NCBI GenBank assembly: GCA_963707835.1
Contig: CAVPRI010000002.1
Coordinates: 1,178,001-1,242,000 of the forward strand
Length of the DNA stretch: 64,000 nt
Reading direction: 5' to 3'
DNA from: Bog-473 sp963707835
GTDB taxonomy: Bacteria; Actinomycetota; Acidimicrobiia; Acidimicrobiales; RAAP-2
Below the pieces are notes generated by a model that was not told the DNA's origin, did not search any database, and was given only the letters and a program-made list of their open reading frames with translations. Positions 25,367-35,282 of the stretch are shown one piece after another. The position numbers and the translations under genes are program-made. How positions within the stretch are numbered: the stretch's first letter is position 1; the number at the start of each line of letters is the position of its first letter.

Positions 25367-25617
25367 CCTTCGGCCGGAGAGCCCTCGGCGCCGGTGGAGC
25401 GGACGCCGCGTCGGTCGGCCTCGGCCATGAGACGCTCGTGCTCGGGCTCGGAGACCTCGACCGCCTCGTCGACCAGGAGCACCGGGATGCCGTCGGACAC
25501 GGCATAGCGCCGGTGCAGCCGCGGGTTGTAGAGGAAGCCCTGCTCGTCGAAGCACAGCAGCGGCCCCTTGTCGACCGGGCAGGCCAGCACCTCGAGCAGG
25601 AGGGGATCCAAGCTCAT
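25363..25617 (-). CDS. Trm112-like (UPF0434) protein
   Basis: Eighty-four residues. It opens with LDPLLLEVLACPVDKGPLLCF and contains RRYAVSDGIPVLLVDEA, the standard Trm112/UPF0434 fold. The zinc knuckle shows only two of the usual four cysteines, so metal binding may be lost. The ATG overlaps the mannomutase stop as ATGA and its stop overlaps the isomerase start as GTGA, so it is wedged in a coupled three-gene operon. Function is unknown; a methyltransferase activator role is known for the eukaryotic relative. Confidence 0.85.
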   Translation of the reverse strand: MSLDPLLLEVLACPVDKGPLLCFDEQGFLYNPRLHRRYAVSDGIPVLLVDEAVEVSEPEHERLMAEADRRGVRSTGAEGSPAEG

Positions 25618-27029
25618 CGGGACCCCTCGATGAACGCACCCGAGTGGCTGGCGCCCGAGTGCGTGGCGATCAGTGCCTGCACCTCGGCCACGTGGACCGC
25701 GCACTCCTCGGGGGTGGCGGCCTCGACATTGAGCCGGAGCAGCGGCTCGGTGTTGGAGGGACGCACGTTGTACCACCAGTCCGGGCGCTCCACGGTGAGG
25801 CCGTCGAGCAGGTCCACCGACGCACCCGCCGCTCGCTCGTGCGACGCCAGCGCCGCCACCGTGTCGGCCGGGCTGGCCACCTCGGTGTTGATCTCTCCGG
25901 AGTCCGCATAGCGCTTGTAGGGTTCGAGCAGCTCGGACAGGGGACGGTCGCTCTCGCTGAGCAGCTCGAGGACGAGCAGGGCGGTGATGATCCCCGAGTC
26001 GGCCCGGAAATTGTCCCGGTAGTAGTAGTGGCCCGAGTGCTCGCCTCCGAACACGGCGCCGGACTCTGCCATGACCTTCTTGATGATCGAATGGCCCACG
26101 CGGGTACGCATCGGCTTGCCGCCGAGCGCGGTGACGGTCTCAGGGACCACGTGTGAGCAGATGAGGTTGTAGAGGATCGTCTCGCCGGGGTGCTTGCGCA
26201 GCATGGAGGCGGCAACCAGCGCGGTGGTGAGGGAGCCCGAGACCGGCTGGGCCTTCTCGTCGACCAGGAAGACCCGGTCGGCGTCGCCGTCGAAGGCCAG
26301 CCCGACGTCGGCGCCCTGGGCCAGCACAGCTTCCTTCAGCGCGACCAGGTTCTCCGGCTGGATCGGGTCGGCGGGGTGGTTGGGGAAGGAGCCGTCGAGC
26401 TCCGGGAAGAGGATGTCGACCGAGACGGGCAGGCGCCCGAACACCACGGGCACGACCAGGCCGCCCATCCCGTTCGCCGTGTCCGCCACCACCTTGAGGG
26501 GGCGCAGGGACCCCACGTCGACGAACGAGACCACGTGGTCCGCCCAGGCATCGAGCAGGTCGAGCTCGCGCCGGTCCCCGGTCAGCGGAGGGAGGGGCTC
26601 GCCGAGCAGCTTCTCCGCCTCGGCCGCGATCTCCTCGAGCCCGGTGTCGCTCCCGATGGGCCTGGCACCGGCCAGGCAGAGCTTCATCCCGTTGTACTGC
26701 GCCGGATTGTGCGAGGCGGTGAACATGGCACCGGGCGCGTCGAGGTGGCCCGAGGCGAAGTACAAGAAGTCCGTCGAGGCCATGCCGAGGTCGGTGACCG
26801 CCACGCCCTCGGCGCGCACGCCGTCGGAGAACGCCGCCGAGAGCTCGACCCCCGACTCGCGCATGTCCCGGGCGACCAGCACCCCACCGGTGCCACCTGC
26901 CTCTGCTCCGACCGACCGGGTGAAGCGGGCGAAGGCCCGCCCGATAGCGCGACACATGTCCGCGTTGAGCTGGTCGGGGACGGTGCCCCGGATGTCGTAC
27001 GCCTTGAAGACCTCGTGCATGGGGCTCAC
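25614..27029 (-). CDS. manB: Phosphomannomutase/phosphoglucomutase
   Basis: A 471-residue alpha-D-phosphohexomutase converting mannose-6-P and mannose-1-P (or the glucose forms). Signatures: FKAYDIRGTVPDQLNADM, active serine in TASHNPAQYNGMK, metal loop FDGDADRVFLVDE, sugar loop GGEHSGHYYYRDN, and phosphate-binding RPSNTEPLLRLNVEA. GTG 27029 was chosen because TATCGT lies 7 bases upstream; ATG 27020 is three codons in. Probably supplies mannose-1-P to the GDP-mannose-type transferase at 42735-43811 and the GT4 enzymes. Confidence 0.92.
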   Translation of the reverse strand: MSPMHEVFKAYDIRGTVPDQLNADMCRAIGRAFARFTRSVGAEAGGTGGVLVARDMRESGVELSAAFSDGVRAEGVAVTDLGMASTDFLYFASGHLDAPGAMFTASHNPAQYNGMKLCLAGARPIGSDTGLEEIAAEAEKLLGEPLPPLTGDRRELDLLDAWADHVVSFVDVGSLRPLKVVADTANGMGGLVVPVVFGRLPVSVDILFPELDGSFPNHPADPIQPENLVALKEAVLAQGADVGLAFDGDADRVFLVDEKAQPVSGSLTTALVAASMLRKHPGETILYNLICSHVVPETVTALGGKPMRTRVGHSIIKKVMAESGAVFGGEHSGHYYYRDNFRADSGIITALLVLELLSESDRPLSELLEPYKRYADSGEINTEVASPADTVAALASHERAAGASVDLLDGLTVERPDWWYNVRPSNTEPLLRLNVEAATPEECAVHVAEVQALIATHSGASHSGAFIEGSR

Positions 27030-27036
27030 GGCTCCC

Positions 27037-27042
27037 ACGATA
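27037..27042 (-). promoter_or_regulatory. -10 element for manB (leaderless start)
   Basis: On the minus strand TATCGT precedes GTG 27029 by 7 bases. Confidence 0.4.
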
Positions 27043-27082
27043 GGTGGCAGCGCAACCGCCGCCGGACCCGGCGCGGCGGGTA

Positions 27083-28057
27083 TCAGTGGAGGAGGCCGGT
27101 CCCGGATCCGGCGATGGCCACGATCGCCACCAGGTTGAAGGAAGCGTGGGCGACCATGTTCATGCCGAGACGACCCGTGCGGTACGAGATGCCGGCCAGC
27201 ACCATGCCGAAGGCGGCCAGCCCGGCCAGCTGCACCCACTCGCCGTGTGCCAGCCCGAACAGCAGACCGTCGACGACCACGGCCACGACGACCCCGGCGG
27301 TACGCGCGCCGCCGGCCGCCCGCAGCGGTGTCATGAGTCGCACCAGCGCCTTGAGGACCAGGCCCCGGAAGAACAGCTCCTCCATGAACGGGGCGACCAC
27401 GACGGTGGCCAGGGCGATGATGACGAATCCCCCTCCGTGCGCGCCTCCCGTCAACCGCTGGGAAGGAGCGTTGAAGTTGTGGATGTGGCGCTGGAACGGC
27501 GCGTACATCACCGCCACGAGGATCTGCCCACCGATCCCTACGGCGATGCCGACCAGGTCGATGGGACGGAAACGCAGGCCCAGGTCGCGCACGAAGTCCC
27601 GGGTGCCCTGGGTCCGACTGGCCAACCACGGTGCGCCCACGAAGCCGATCCACAGACCCAGCAGGGTGGAGACCACGTACCACTCGGGCGGCACCGCCTC
27701 GGTGGCGATGGCCTGCATCTGCGCCGACGTCTTGCCCGCGATGGCGCCGGCGATCAACCCGAAGGCGAGAGCACCGATCTGGCCCACCACGAACCCGGCC
27801 ACGGCGTAGACCAGCCACATCCAGGCCTGGTGCCTGGTCTGCGGCGGGACCGAGGGCGTGTCGAGGAACGGGGTCTCGCCGGGGGGTCTCGCAACCGACG
27901 ATGGCGGCGGGGGTGGGAGCGGCGGAGGTGGCGGGCGCCCCTCGAGCGACGATCTGGGGACGTACCCCGCCGGGACCGGCCCAGGGGGACGTGCGGGCGG
28001 CCGGGTCGGGGGCCCCGGGGGGCCCGGAGCCGCCCCGCCGGGCTCGATGTCGGTCAC
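27083..28057 (-). CDS. CPBP-family intramembrane metalloprotease
   Basis: A 324-residue membrane protein of the Abi/CAAX-prenyl-endopeptidase family. The first 75 residues are Pro-rich and likely cytoplasmic; about seven to eight helices follow. Motif 1 is MEELFFRGLVLKALVR, motif 2 FGLAHG and motif 3 NMVAHASFN, together giving the Glu-Glu/His metal site. The GTG start has TAACGT 6 bases upstream, with ftsH diverging on the other side. Function in this host unknown; immunity or envelope stress roles occur in the family. Confidence 0.88.
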   Translation of the reverse strand: MTDIEPGGAAPGPPGPPTRPPARPPGPVPAGYVPRSSLEGRPPPPPLPPPPPSSVARPPGETPFLDTPSVPPQTRHQAWMWLVYAVAGFVVGQIGALAFGLIAGAIAGKTSAQMQAIATEAVPPEWYVVSTLLGLWIGFVGAPWLASRTQGTRDFVRDLGLRFRPIDLVGIAVGIGGQILVAVMYAPFQRHIHNFNAPSQRLTGGAHGGGFVIIALATVVVAPFMEELFFRGLVLKALVRLMTPLRAAGGARTAGVVVAVVVDGLLFGLAHGEWVQLAGLAAFGMVLAGISYRTGRLGMNMVAHASFNLVAIVAIAGSGTGLLH

Positions 28058-28063
28058 GCCAAG

Positions 28064-28069
28064 ACGTTA
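28064..28069 (-). promoter_or_regulatory. -10 element for the CPBP protease gene (leaderless start)
   Basis: On the minus strand TAACGT precedes GTG 28057 by 6 bases, with no ribosome binding site. Confidence 0.4.
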
Positions 28070-28174
28070 CCGGTGCCCGCGGGGCCCCCAGGGGCCGCCA
28101 CCTGCAACGGGAGACGGTGCCGCGCCGTCGGAGGGCGCCACGAGGGGCGGTCAACGGCCGGCGGGGTCGGCGCC

Positions 28175-28180
28175 TAGCAT
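28175..28180 (+). promoter_or_regulatory. -10 element for ftsH (leaderless start)
   Basis: TAGCAT precedes GTG 28187 by 6 bases; no ribosome binding site and no clear -35 were seen. Confidence 0.45.
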
Positions 28181-28186
28181 GGCAGC

Positions 28187-30454
28187 GTGAGTCCCCAGCG
28201 CGCGGAGAAGCCCACCGGGCGGCCTGGTGCGCCCGTGAACGGGGACGGACAACAACAGCCGGCCGGCCCCACCGGGCAGAACTGGCGTTGGCTCTGGGGT
28301 GTGTTGGCCATCGGGATCGTGGCCATCCTGCTGGCGGTCGGCACGATCAAGACGACCAACGCCAAGACGATCTCCTACACGAAGTTCATGCAGGACGTCT
28401 CGGCCAAGCAGATCTCCACGGCCAAGATCTCCAACTCGACCGGTCAGATCACCGGCAACTTCAACTCCAAGAACGGCGGCGCCAGCTACGTGGTCCAGGG
28501 GCCGAGCCCCTCGCTGCCCAACGACGTCTCGACGATGCGCTCCGACGGCGTGGAGGTGAGCTTCCCCACCCCCTCCTCGAACATCTTCAGTGCGCTGCTC
28601 CCCTACCTCTTCATCATCGGCATCGGGGCCGCCTTCATCTACTTCATCGGTCGACAGACCCGTGGGCAGATGTCGGGGATCATGTCGATCGGCCGCTCCA
28701 AGGCCAAGACCTTCAGCAGTGACCGCCCCACGACCACCTTCGACGACGTCGCCGGGTACACGGGGGTCAAGCAGGAGATCAGCGAGGTGGTGGACTTCCT
28801 CAAGACCCCCGCTCGATTCAAGGAGATCGGCGCCAAGATCCCCAAGGGCGTCCTCCTGGTGGGCCCGCCGGGAACCGGCAAGACGCTGATCGCCCGTGCC
28901 GTCGCCGGAGAGGCGGGCGTGCCGTTCATGTCGGTGAGCGGGTCGGACTTCATGGAGATGTTCGTGGGCGTCGGGGCCAGCCGGGTGCGCGACCTCTTCC
29001 AGACGGCGCGCAAGCAGGCTCCGGCCATCGTGTTCGTCGACGAGATCGACTCCATCGGGCGCAAGCGCGGCGCCGGACTCGGTGGAGGCCACGACGAGCG
29101 GGAGCAGACGCTGAACCAGATGCTCTCGGAGATGGACGGCTTCGACACCTCCGAGGGCGTGGTCATGATCGCCGCCACCAACCGGCCCGACATCCTCGAC
29201 CCGGCCCTGCTGCGTCCCGGCCGCTTCGACCGCCAGATCGTCGTCCCGCTGCCCGACCTCGAGGAGCGCCTGCCCATCCTGCAGGTCCACTGCCGAGGCA
29301 AGCGCATGGCGCCCGACGTCGACCTGAGCGTGGTGGCCCGGGGCACCCCGGGCATGAGCGGCGCCGACCTGGCCAACCTGGTCAACGAAGCAGCGCTCCA
29401 CGCCGTGCGCCGGGGAAGCCCGGACATCGCCATGGCCGACTTCGAGACGGCGCGCGACCGGGTGCTGCTCGGCCAGCGCCGCGAGTCGATGGTGCTCTCC
29501 GAGGCAGAGAAGGAGCGCATCGCCTACCACGAGGGCGGCCACGCCGTGCTGGCCTACGTGCTCGAGCACGCCGACCCTGTGCACAAGGTCACCATCCTGC
29601 CCACCGGCATGGCGCTGGGCGTGACCCACCAGCTCCCCATGGAGGAGCGCCACATCCACCCGCGTCAGTACATCGAGGACTCGCTGTGCGTGCGCATGGG
29701 CGGACGCGTGGCCGAGCTCCTGGTCTACGGCGACCTCTCGACCGGTGCCGCCAACGACCTGGTCGGCAACACCGAGCTGGCCCGCAAGATGGTGCGCGAG
29801 TGGGGCATGAGCGACGCCATCGGCCCCATGGCGTGGGGCTCGCAGGGTCAGGTCTTCCTGGGCGAGGACCTCATGCACACGCGCGACTACTCCGAGGACA
29901 CCTCCAAGATCATCGACGACGAGGTGGAGCGGATCCTGCGCGCCGAGGAGACGCGGGCCATGGAGGTGCTGAGCAAGCATCGCGGCGGCCTCAACGCCAT
30001 CGCCCGCGCCCTGCTCGACAACGAGATCATCGACGGCGCCGAGGTGGCGCGGCTGGTCGACGAGGCACACGGCTCGCCGGTGCACGGTGAGGGCGCCAAG
30101 TCCGTGCCCCACTTCAGCGGGGCCGCCATCACCGTGGTCAACGGCAATGGACGCGGCGCCGACGCCCCCAAGGCCGCCGAGGCCCCGAACGGTGCGGTGG
30201 CCAGCACGGCCCCGGCGAGCGCCACCCCGGCCAGTGCCGCGGCTCCGAGCAGCGGGGGTGGCGCGAGCGGCGACGTGCCCTCAGCCGAGTCGTGGCCTCC
30301 TCCCCCTGGCCCCCGGTGGCCGGACCCGCCACCCAGGGACCCGAGGGCGCCGCGTCCTCCTGATCGCCTCAGCTTCCGCCGATGGGCGGTGCCAGGGAGA
30401 TCCCCGGCATGGTCACGACGCCGACACCACCAGCGGGGCCGACGTCCTCGCTGA
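28187..30454 (+). CDS. ftsH: ATP-dependent zinc metalloprotease FtsH
   Basis: A membrane-bound AAA+ protease for protein quality control. Two membrane helices (around residues 35-55 and 130-150) flank a periplasmic domain; the AAA module has Walker A GPPGTGKTLIARA, Walker B IVFVDEIDSIG and the SRH region TNRPDILDPALLRPGRFDR; the protease site is HEGGH. The C-terminal 30 residues are oddly Arg-rich and run 86 bases into the opposing gene. Adding one C to the run at 30302-30306 would instead end the protein at 30363 with PATQGPEGAASS, so a sequencing error near the 3' end is likely. Confidence 0.92.
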   Translation: MSPQRAEKPTGRPGAPVNGDGQQQPAGPTGQNWRWLWGVLAIGIVAILLAVGTIKTTNAKTISYTKFMQDVSAKQISTAKISNSTGQITGNFNSKNGGASYVVQGPSPSLPNDVSTMRSDGVEVSFPTPSSNIFSALLPYLFIIGIGAAFIYFIGRQTRGQMSGIMSIGRSKAKTFSSDRPTTTFDDVAGYTGVKQEISEVVDFLKTPARFKEIGAKIPKGVLLVGPPGTGKTLIARAVAGEAGVPFMSVSGSDFMEMFVGVGASRVRDLFQTARKQAPAIVFVDEIDSIGRKRGAGLGGGHDEREQTLNQMLSEMDGFDTSEGVVMIAATNRPDILDPALLRPGRFDRQIVVPLPDLEERLPILQVHCRGKRMAPDVDLSVVARGTPGMSGADLANLVNEAALHAVRRGSPDIAMADFETARDRVLLGQRRESMVLSEAEKERIAYHEGGHAVLAYVLEHADPVHKVTILPTGMALGVTHQLPMEERHIHPRQYIEDSLCVRMGGRVAELLVYGDLSTGAANDLVGNTELARKMVREWGMSDAIGPMAWGSQGQVFLGEDLMHTRDYSEDTSKIIDDEVERILRAEETRAMEVLSKHRGGLNAIARALLDNEIIDGAEVARLVDEAHGSPVHGEGAKSVPHFSGAAITVVNGNGRGADAPKAAEAPNGAVASTAPASATPASAAAPSSGGGASGDVPSAESWPPPPGPRWPDPPPRDPRAPRPPDRLSFRRWAVPGRSPAWSRRRHHQRGRRPR

Positions 30455-31844
30455 CCGCCATCGAGCCGTTGGACTGCACCATGATCGGGTCGAGTCCCGC
30501 CGCCGTCAGCGGTGACCCCGAGACCAGGGCGGTCGCACCTGCCGGCAGCGTGCCCGTGGCCAACATGTGCCCACCCGAGGGTGACGCGGTGAAAGCACGG
30601 TATGTCTCGGTCCCATCCGAGGTGTTGAGCAGCGCCAGCAGTGCCGGGGCGGCGCCCGCCACCGGCAACTGCGCGCTCGTTCCGGGTGGCGGCACCACCC
30701 ACTGGCCGGTGGCCGAGCCCGCGGTCAGCCCATCGACGGCGAGCGCCATGCCTGCCTGCGGCGACGCCGCCGGTGCGGGCACGGCCACGAAACGACCCAC
30801 CACGACTCCTGGGCCCCCGATCGCCGCGACCGTGACCGAGTACGTCACCCCGTCGGGGATACGGGTCTGCGCGCTGGTCTGGAGCACCCAGGTGGACCGG
30901 GGAGCGACCTGACTGGTCAGCGGCGCCAGCGGCCCCGAGGGCAGCCGGAGCTTCACCGTGACCGATTCGGGCGTCGACCCAGGGTTCAACACGTCGATCT
31001 CCGAGCTGCCCTGCGCCACCTCACGTGCCGCCGGGATCGACCAGCCCGCCTGCGGCGTGGCCGCACCGGTCAGCAGTGCCAGCCCTCCCGTGGCGGCGCC
31101 ACCGCCCACCATCCGCTCCAGCTCGAAGGCCACGACCCGGCCGGTGCGGGCGGAGACCACGGTGCTGACCGCGGAGACCTCCTGCACGACGGAGGCCACG
31201 CTCTCGCTTACCAGCTGGCCGGACTGCAGCACGATCCCCTGATCGTCGATCGGGTGCACGACGCCGGTCGGTGTCACGAAACTGAGATCGACCACGACCG
31301 GCGTCGACGTCGGGTTGAGCAAGGCGACGTCGAGCTGGTTGGATGCCGCGGTCGATCCGCTCGGGAAGTACCAGTGGCTCGACGTCGTGCTGACGCAAGG
31401 CGACTGCGACCAACCGAGAGGGCCGTGCACGGCCTGGGACACCGCCACGCCCCCACCGTCGACGACCACCGTCTCGGACTCCCACGAGCCTGACGAGACG
31501 GCCGGCAGGGACGGCACCACCGTCTGGTGCGCCGGCACCGTGGCCGCGCCGTGCGCGCTCGAGCCGGCGTCGGTCACCGCAGTGATGGCGGCCGTGGCCG
31601 GCCGGGAGGTGGTGTTCGTGAGCATCACCGAGCCCACCGCCGGCCCCGTGGGGGTGGATTGCCCGGCGCAGTACCAGGCCGACGACTCAGCGTCGGGTGC
31701 CGCCACCAGGGCCACGGGTCCGGCCGGCGCGGCAGGCGGCGGGGGCGTCCCCCGCACCGCGGCGGCGATCCCCACTCCTCCGACGACCACCACCACGAAG
31801 GCCAGGATCCGCCAGCGCTGCACGGGGTGATGGGCCGGGCTCAC
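30369..31844 (-). CDS. DUF5719-family secreted protein
   Basis: A 491-residue protein with an N-terminal signal anchor (ILAFVVVVVGGVGIAAAV) followed by beta-rich repeats with phrases such as VALLNPTSTPVVVDLSFVTPTG and IDVLNPGSTPESVTVKLRLPSG. This matches DUF5719, an actinobacterial extracytoplasmic family usually encoded directly after a large membrane GT2 glycosyltransferase, exactly as here. The GTG start overlaps the GT2 stop as GTGA, implying a tight functional pair, possibly in cell-wall glycan assembly. Biochemical role unknown. Confidence 0.78.
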   Translation of the reverse strand: MSPAHHPVQRWRILAFVVVVVGGVGIAAAVRGTPPPPAAPAGPVALVAAPDAESSAWYCAGQSTPTGPAVGSVMLTNTTSRPATAAITAVTDAGSSAHGAATVPAHQTVVPSLPAVSSGSWESETVVVDGGGVAVSQAVHGPLGWSQSPCVSTTSSHWYFPSGSTAASNQLDVALLNPTSTPVVVDLSFVTPTGVVHPIDDQGIVLQSGQLVSESVASVVQEVSAVSTVVSARTGRVVAFELERMVGGGAATGGLALLTGAATPQAGWSIPAAREVAQGSSEIDVLNPGSTPESVTVKLRLPSGPLAPLTSQVAPRSTWVLQTSAQTRIPDGVTYSVTVAAIGGPGVVVGRFVAVPAPAASPQAGMALAVDGLTAGSATGQWVVPPPGTSAQLPVAGAAPALLALLNTSDGTETYRAFTASPSGGHMLATGTLPAGATALVSGSPLTAAGLDPIMVQSNGSMAVSEDVGPAGGVGVVTMPGISLAPPIGGS

Positions 31845-34800
31845 GGCTGGACCTCCGCACCTGGGTCCGGGTCCTTCCCCTCCAGCTCGGGTCCGCGCCG
31901 CGCCCGGCCGAGCGGTGCCGGACGGGCCACGCGGCGCGGCCGACCCGCCAGCGCCACCGCCAGGGCCGCCCACACGAGGAGCTCGAGCGTCACGGCCAGG
32001 GGCACCAGAGGGAACTGCGAGAGCGCCAGCGAGGCCGTCCCCTTCTCCACGGTGTACTGCGCCGCCCACCCGAACGCCGGTCGCGACGCCGCGCCCCGCC
32101 CGTCCACGGAGAGGGCGAAGCTGCCGGCGGGCGCGTACCCGGCGTACAGGGTGCCGCCCGAGACCGGTCCGCTCGCCGGCCCGCCGGCGGCCAGCGGGCC
32201 CAGCGCGGGCAGCCAGCCGGTCACGTCCGCCGCGCCCGGTGTCGAGGATCCACCACGAGCCCCCACGGGCGCGACACGTTCGGCCGTCACGGGCATGGCG
32301 GCACCGTTCGCGAAGACCTGCAGACCGAGCACGCCGGGCTGCGCTTGGAGGTCGTCTTGGGCCAGAAGGTCGGCCACCAGGCCGGCCGGCGCGGGCGCGC
32401 TGACCGAAGGCGTGGACCCGCCGGCCATCGAAGGGGCCAGAGCGTCGACCACGACCACGTAGCGCACACCAGCGGGGGCGAGCAGCCGGCCGAGGTGGAC
32501 CGTGCCCCCGGACATGGCCAGTCGCACGTCCTCGCCCAGCTGCCCGGCCGGCCCGGCACCGGCCGGAGCGAGCACCTGCTCGGTGGTGGGCAGGCTCTCG
32601 GGCGTGACCGCGTAGGCCAACCCGTCCTGGACCGACCACCCCCCGACCGGCAACGCCCGCGGGTCCCCCAACCACAGCACCCGCGCCACCCCCGTCGACG
32701 GGTGGCTGAGGAACCCAAGTTGCTGGTCGACCCCCTGTTCGGGAAGGCCCCAGCGGCCCCCGGCGGCGGCGACCGCGACCGGGGCCAGGCCCACGACGAC
32801 GAACGCCAGCGCCACCACGGTGACCACCTGGCGCCATCCGAAGGCGCGCCCGGACAGGTCGTTCTCGAAGGCGGAGATCCCGAGGCCCACACACAGGGCC
32901 ACGGCGACCGCGGCGGGGGCCAGCACCACCGACTCCGAGGGCGTGAACGAGCCGAGGTCGCCCCGGGACGTGGCCAGGGCGAACCCCCACGACGCACAGG
33001 CCACCACCCAAAGGCGCGCCGCCCAGAGCAGGCGGATCCCGCGTCCGAGCACCAGGGGCAGGGCCGCCGCGGCGACGAGCAGCCACACCACGGGCGAGCG
33101 GGCGGCGGGGCCGATGGCGAAGCGGACCACTTCGCCCCAGCCGGGCGCGCTGGCACCCGAGATGGGCAACCCGAAGATCCCGATGGATGCCCGGCCGGCC
33201 AGCAGCGTCCCGAGCACCCAGGGGGCCAGCAGGACGAGGGCGACGCCGACCCCGGCCAGCGCGCGCCCGAGCACGCGCCCGGCCCCGTCGCGTGACCCGG
33301 CCAGAACCCCCCCGACCTCCCAGGCCAGCGCACTCACGATCACCATGGGGACCACCGCCGGGGCGAAGGCGGCGGCGGTGGCAATGAGTGCGCCGAGCAC
33401 CGCCACCCGGCCGAGCGGACGGCTCCGCCACGTCGTCCCCTCGGTCGACCCGGATGTCGGCCCGGTCCCCGCACCCGCGGCATAGGGCTCCACGCCGGCG
33501 GCGCGGGCCAGGGCCAGCAGGATGAAGGGAAAAGCGGCGTAGGCCACCAGGCCGTCCCAGCGACCCGTCCCCAGCGCTGCATAGGGCAGGGGGATACCCA
33601 GGTAGCAGATCACGGCGATCACCCGCGCCCGGGCAGAGAGCAGCGGCCGGGCCAGGCGCGACATGCCCCAGGCACCGAGCGGGATGCAGCCGAGCAGCAG
33701 CACCCGCTGGAGCGTCCCCATGGCGCCCAGCAGGATCGTCCCCGACAGGCCGGTCAGCCCGAACGCGGGCGAGGAGGGCGCCGTGGTGCCCACCCCTGCC
33801 GATTGCCATCCCGAGAAGAAGTGATGCCAGCTGGTGGACCACGAGGGCAGCGGAGCCAGCTGGCCGACCAGGGGCAAGGTCCCGAAGAACAGGTCGCGGG
33901 TGCCGAGCGCCACCACCAGCAGCGCCACCAGCAGCGCCACGGCTCGCTGGCGCCCCGTGGCGAGGAACGGGGCGCGCACCTTGTGTCCGAAGCGGTCGCG
34001 GCCGGCACGGTGGCCGAGGTCGTCGAGCTGGTCGAAGTCCGCGTCCTCGCTGAAAGCCAACCCCACACTCCCGGTGAGCAGCGCCACCTCGGAGCGCTCG
34101 GGCGCGTGGCCGGGTCGTCGGCGGGCCGCCACAGCGTTGGCGGCCTCGAGTCCGTGGTGCGACACCATGCTGAGGTAGCGCGAAAGCCGCGCACTGCCCC
34201 GGAGCTGCAGCCGTCGGACCTCCGAGTCGCCCAGCATCCGGTTGGTGGCCAGCTTGCGGCGGAGCGCCCTGATCTCCCCGAGGTGTCTGGCGTTCCACCA
34301 CCACGCCCCCGCCACGGCGCGCACGCGCTCGCCGTCTCGGGCGAACAAGGCCACGACGATCTCGCCCAACGCCAGCAAGGCCGCCTGCGGCACGACCCGG
34401 ACGAGATGGAACCACGTGTAGCACTTCAGGACGGCTCGCAGCTCGTGCCGCCGCTGCAGCACCTGCATGGTCTCGGCATGACGGCCGCCCGAGTCCGACC
34501 CCGCCGCGAGCGGCTCGAGCCCCCCCGCCACGACCTCGCGGTGGCGCACCCGGGCGTCGGGAGCGACCACGACGCGCGAACCGGCCACCTGGCAGCGCCA
34601 CGACAGGTCGAGGTCCTCGCCCATGGCGGTGACGCCGGGGTCGAAGCCGCCGAGCTCGGCGAAGAGATCAGCGCGGATCAGGATGCACCCCCCGGGGGCC
34701 ACGAAGACGTCGCGCACGGCGTCGTGCTGCCCGTGGTCGACCTCCCCCTCGAGCACCCGATCGACCACGGCACCCGTCTTGTCGCAGCTCATCCCCACGT

Positions 34801-35197
34801 GGAGCAGCACGCTGGTGTCGTCCCAATTCACGAACTTCGGCGAGACCGCGCCGGCGTTCGAGCGGACCGACTCCTCGACCATCTTGTGGACGGCGTCAGG
34901 ATCGAGCGCCACGTCGTCGTGGCACAACAGGTAGAACGCGGCCCCCTCCACCATCCCGAGCGCCTCGTTGGTCGCCGCGGCGTACCCGGGTCGACCGGGC
35001 AGGTGGCGAACAAAGGCATCCGGGAGGACCCGCCCCACCCGCTGGGTGACGTCGGCGCCGTCATCCCCGCTGGCCAGGACCAGGACCGAGAGCTCGCCGT
35101 AATCCTGCTGGGCCAGGGAGGAGAGCGACTCCTCGAGCCACGGCCCGGGGTCGGCGGTCACGACGACGGCGACCACCGCCGGCACTTGGGCGCTCAT
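31841..35197 (-). CDS. Very large GT2 glycosyltransferase with a polytopic membrane domain
   Basis: An 1118-residue protein. Residues 1-260 are a GT2 domain (VVAVVVTADPGPWLEESL, LCHDDVALDPDAV carrying the metal aspartates, FDPGVTAMGEDLDLSWRCQ). From about residue 400 it has some 12 membrane helices interrupted by a long extracytoplasmic segment near 830-1030, then a last helix and a basic tail. Such fusions occur widely in actinobacteria upstream of DUF5719 and probably build an envelope polysaccharide. A TAGCCT hexamer lies 10 bases before the ATG. Sugar donor and acceptor unknown. Confidence 0.85.
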   Translation of the reverse strand: MSAQVPAVVAVVVTADPGPWLEESLSSLAQQDYGELSVLVLASGDDGADVTQRVGRVLPDAFVRHLPGRPGYAAATNEALGMVEGAAFYLLCHDDVALDPDAVHKMVEESVRSNAGAVSPKFVNWDDTSVLLHVGMSCDKTGAVVDRVLEGEVDHGQHDAVRDVFVAPGGCILIRADLFAELGGFDPGVTAMGEDLDLSWRCQVAGSRVVVAPDARVRHREVVAGGLEPLAAGSDSGGRHAETMQVLQRRHELRAVLKCYTWFHLVRVVPQAALLALGEIVVALFARDGERVRAVAGAWWWNARHLGEIRALRRKLATNRMLGDSEVRRLQLRGSARLSRYLSMVSHHGLEAANAVAARRRPGHAPERSEVALLTGSVGLAFSEDADFDQLDDLGHRAGRDRFGHKVRAPFLATGRQRAVALLVALLVVALGTRDLFFGTLPLVGQLAPLPSWSTSWHHFFSGWQSAGVGTTAPSSPAFGLTGLSGTILLGAMGTLQRVLLLGCIPLGAWGMSRLARPLLSARARVIAVICYLGIPLPYAALGTGRWDGLVAYAAFPFILLALARAAGVEPYAAGAGTGPTSGSTEGTTWRSRPLGRVAVLGALIATAAAFAPAVVPMVIVSALAWEVGGVLAGSRDGAGRVLGRALAGVGVALVLLAPWVLGTLLAGRASIGIFGLPISGASAPGWGEVVRFAIGPAARSPVVWLLVAAAALPLVLGRGIRLLWAARLWVVACASWGFALATSRGDLGSFTPSESVVLAPAAVAVALCVGLGISAFENDLSGRAFGWRQVVTVVALAFVVVGLAPVAVAAAGGRWGLPEQGVDQQLGFLSHPSTGVARVLWLGDPRALPVGGWSVQDGLAYAVTPESLPTTEQVLAPAGAGPAGQLGEDVRLAMSGGTVHLGRLLAPAGVRYVVVVDALAPSMAGGSTPSVSAPAPAGLVADLLAQDDLQAQPGVLGLQVFANGAAMPVTAERVAPVGARGGSSTPGAADVTGWLPALGPLAAGGPASGPVSGGTLYAGYAPAGSFALSVDGRGAASRPAFGWAAQYTVEKGTASLALSQFPLVPLAVTLELLVWAALAVALAGRPRRVARPAPLGRARRGPELEGKDPDPGAEVQP

Positions 35198-35282
35198 CAG
35201 AGGCCAGAGGCTACCCGTTCAGGGTCGAACGGCCGGGGCGGCAGGAGCCCCCTTCGGACCCCTCGGGCGGCCGGCCGAGTGC

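Noticed and set aside
30369..34601. A continuous 1410-codon minus-strand frame spanning DUF5719 and the GT2 region
   Set aside because: Only its 3' part is DUF5719; the rest is an Arg/Gly-rich shadow of the GT2 gene, which has clear domains in its own frame.
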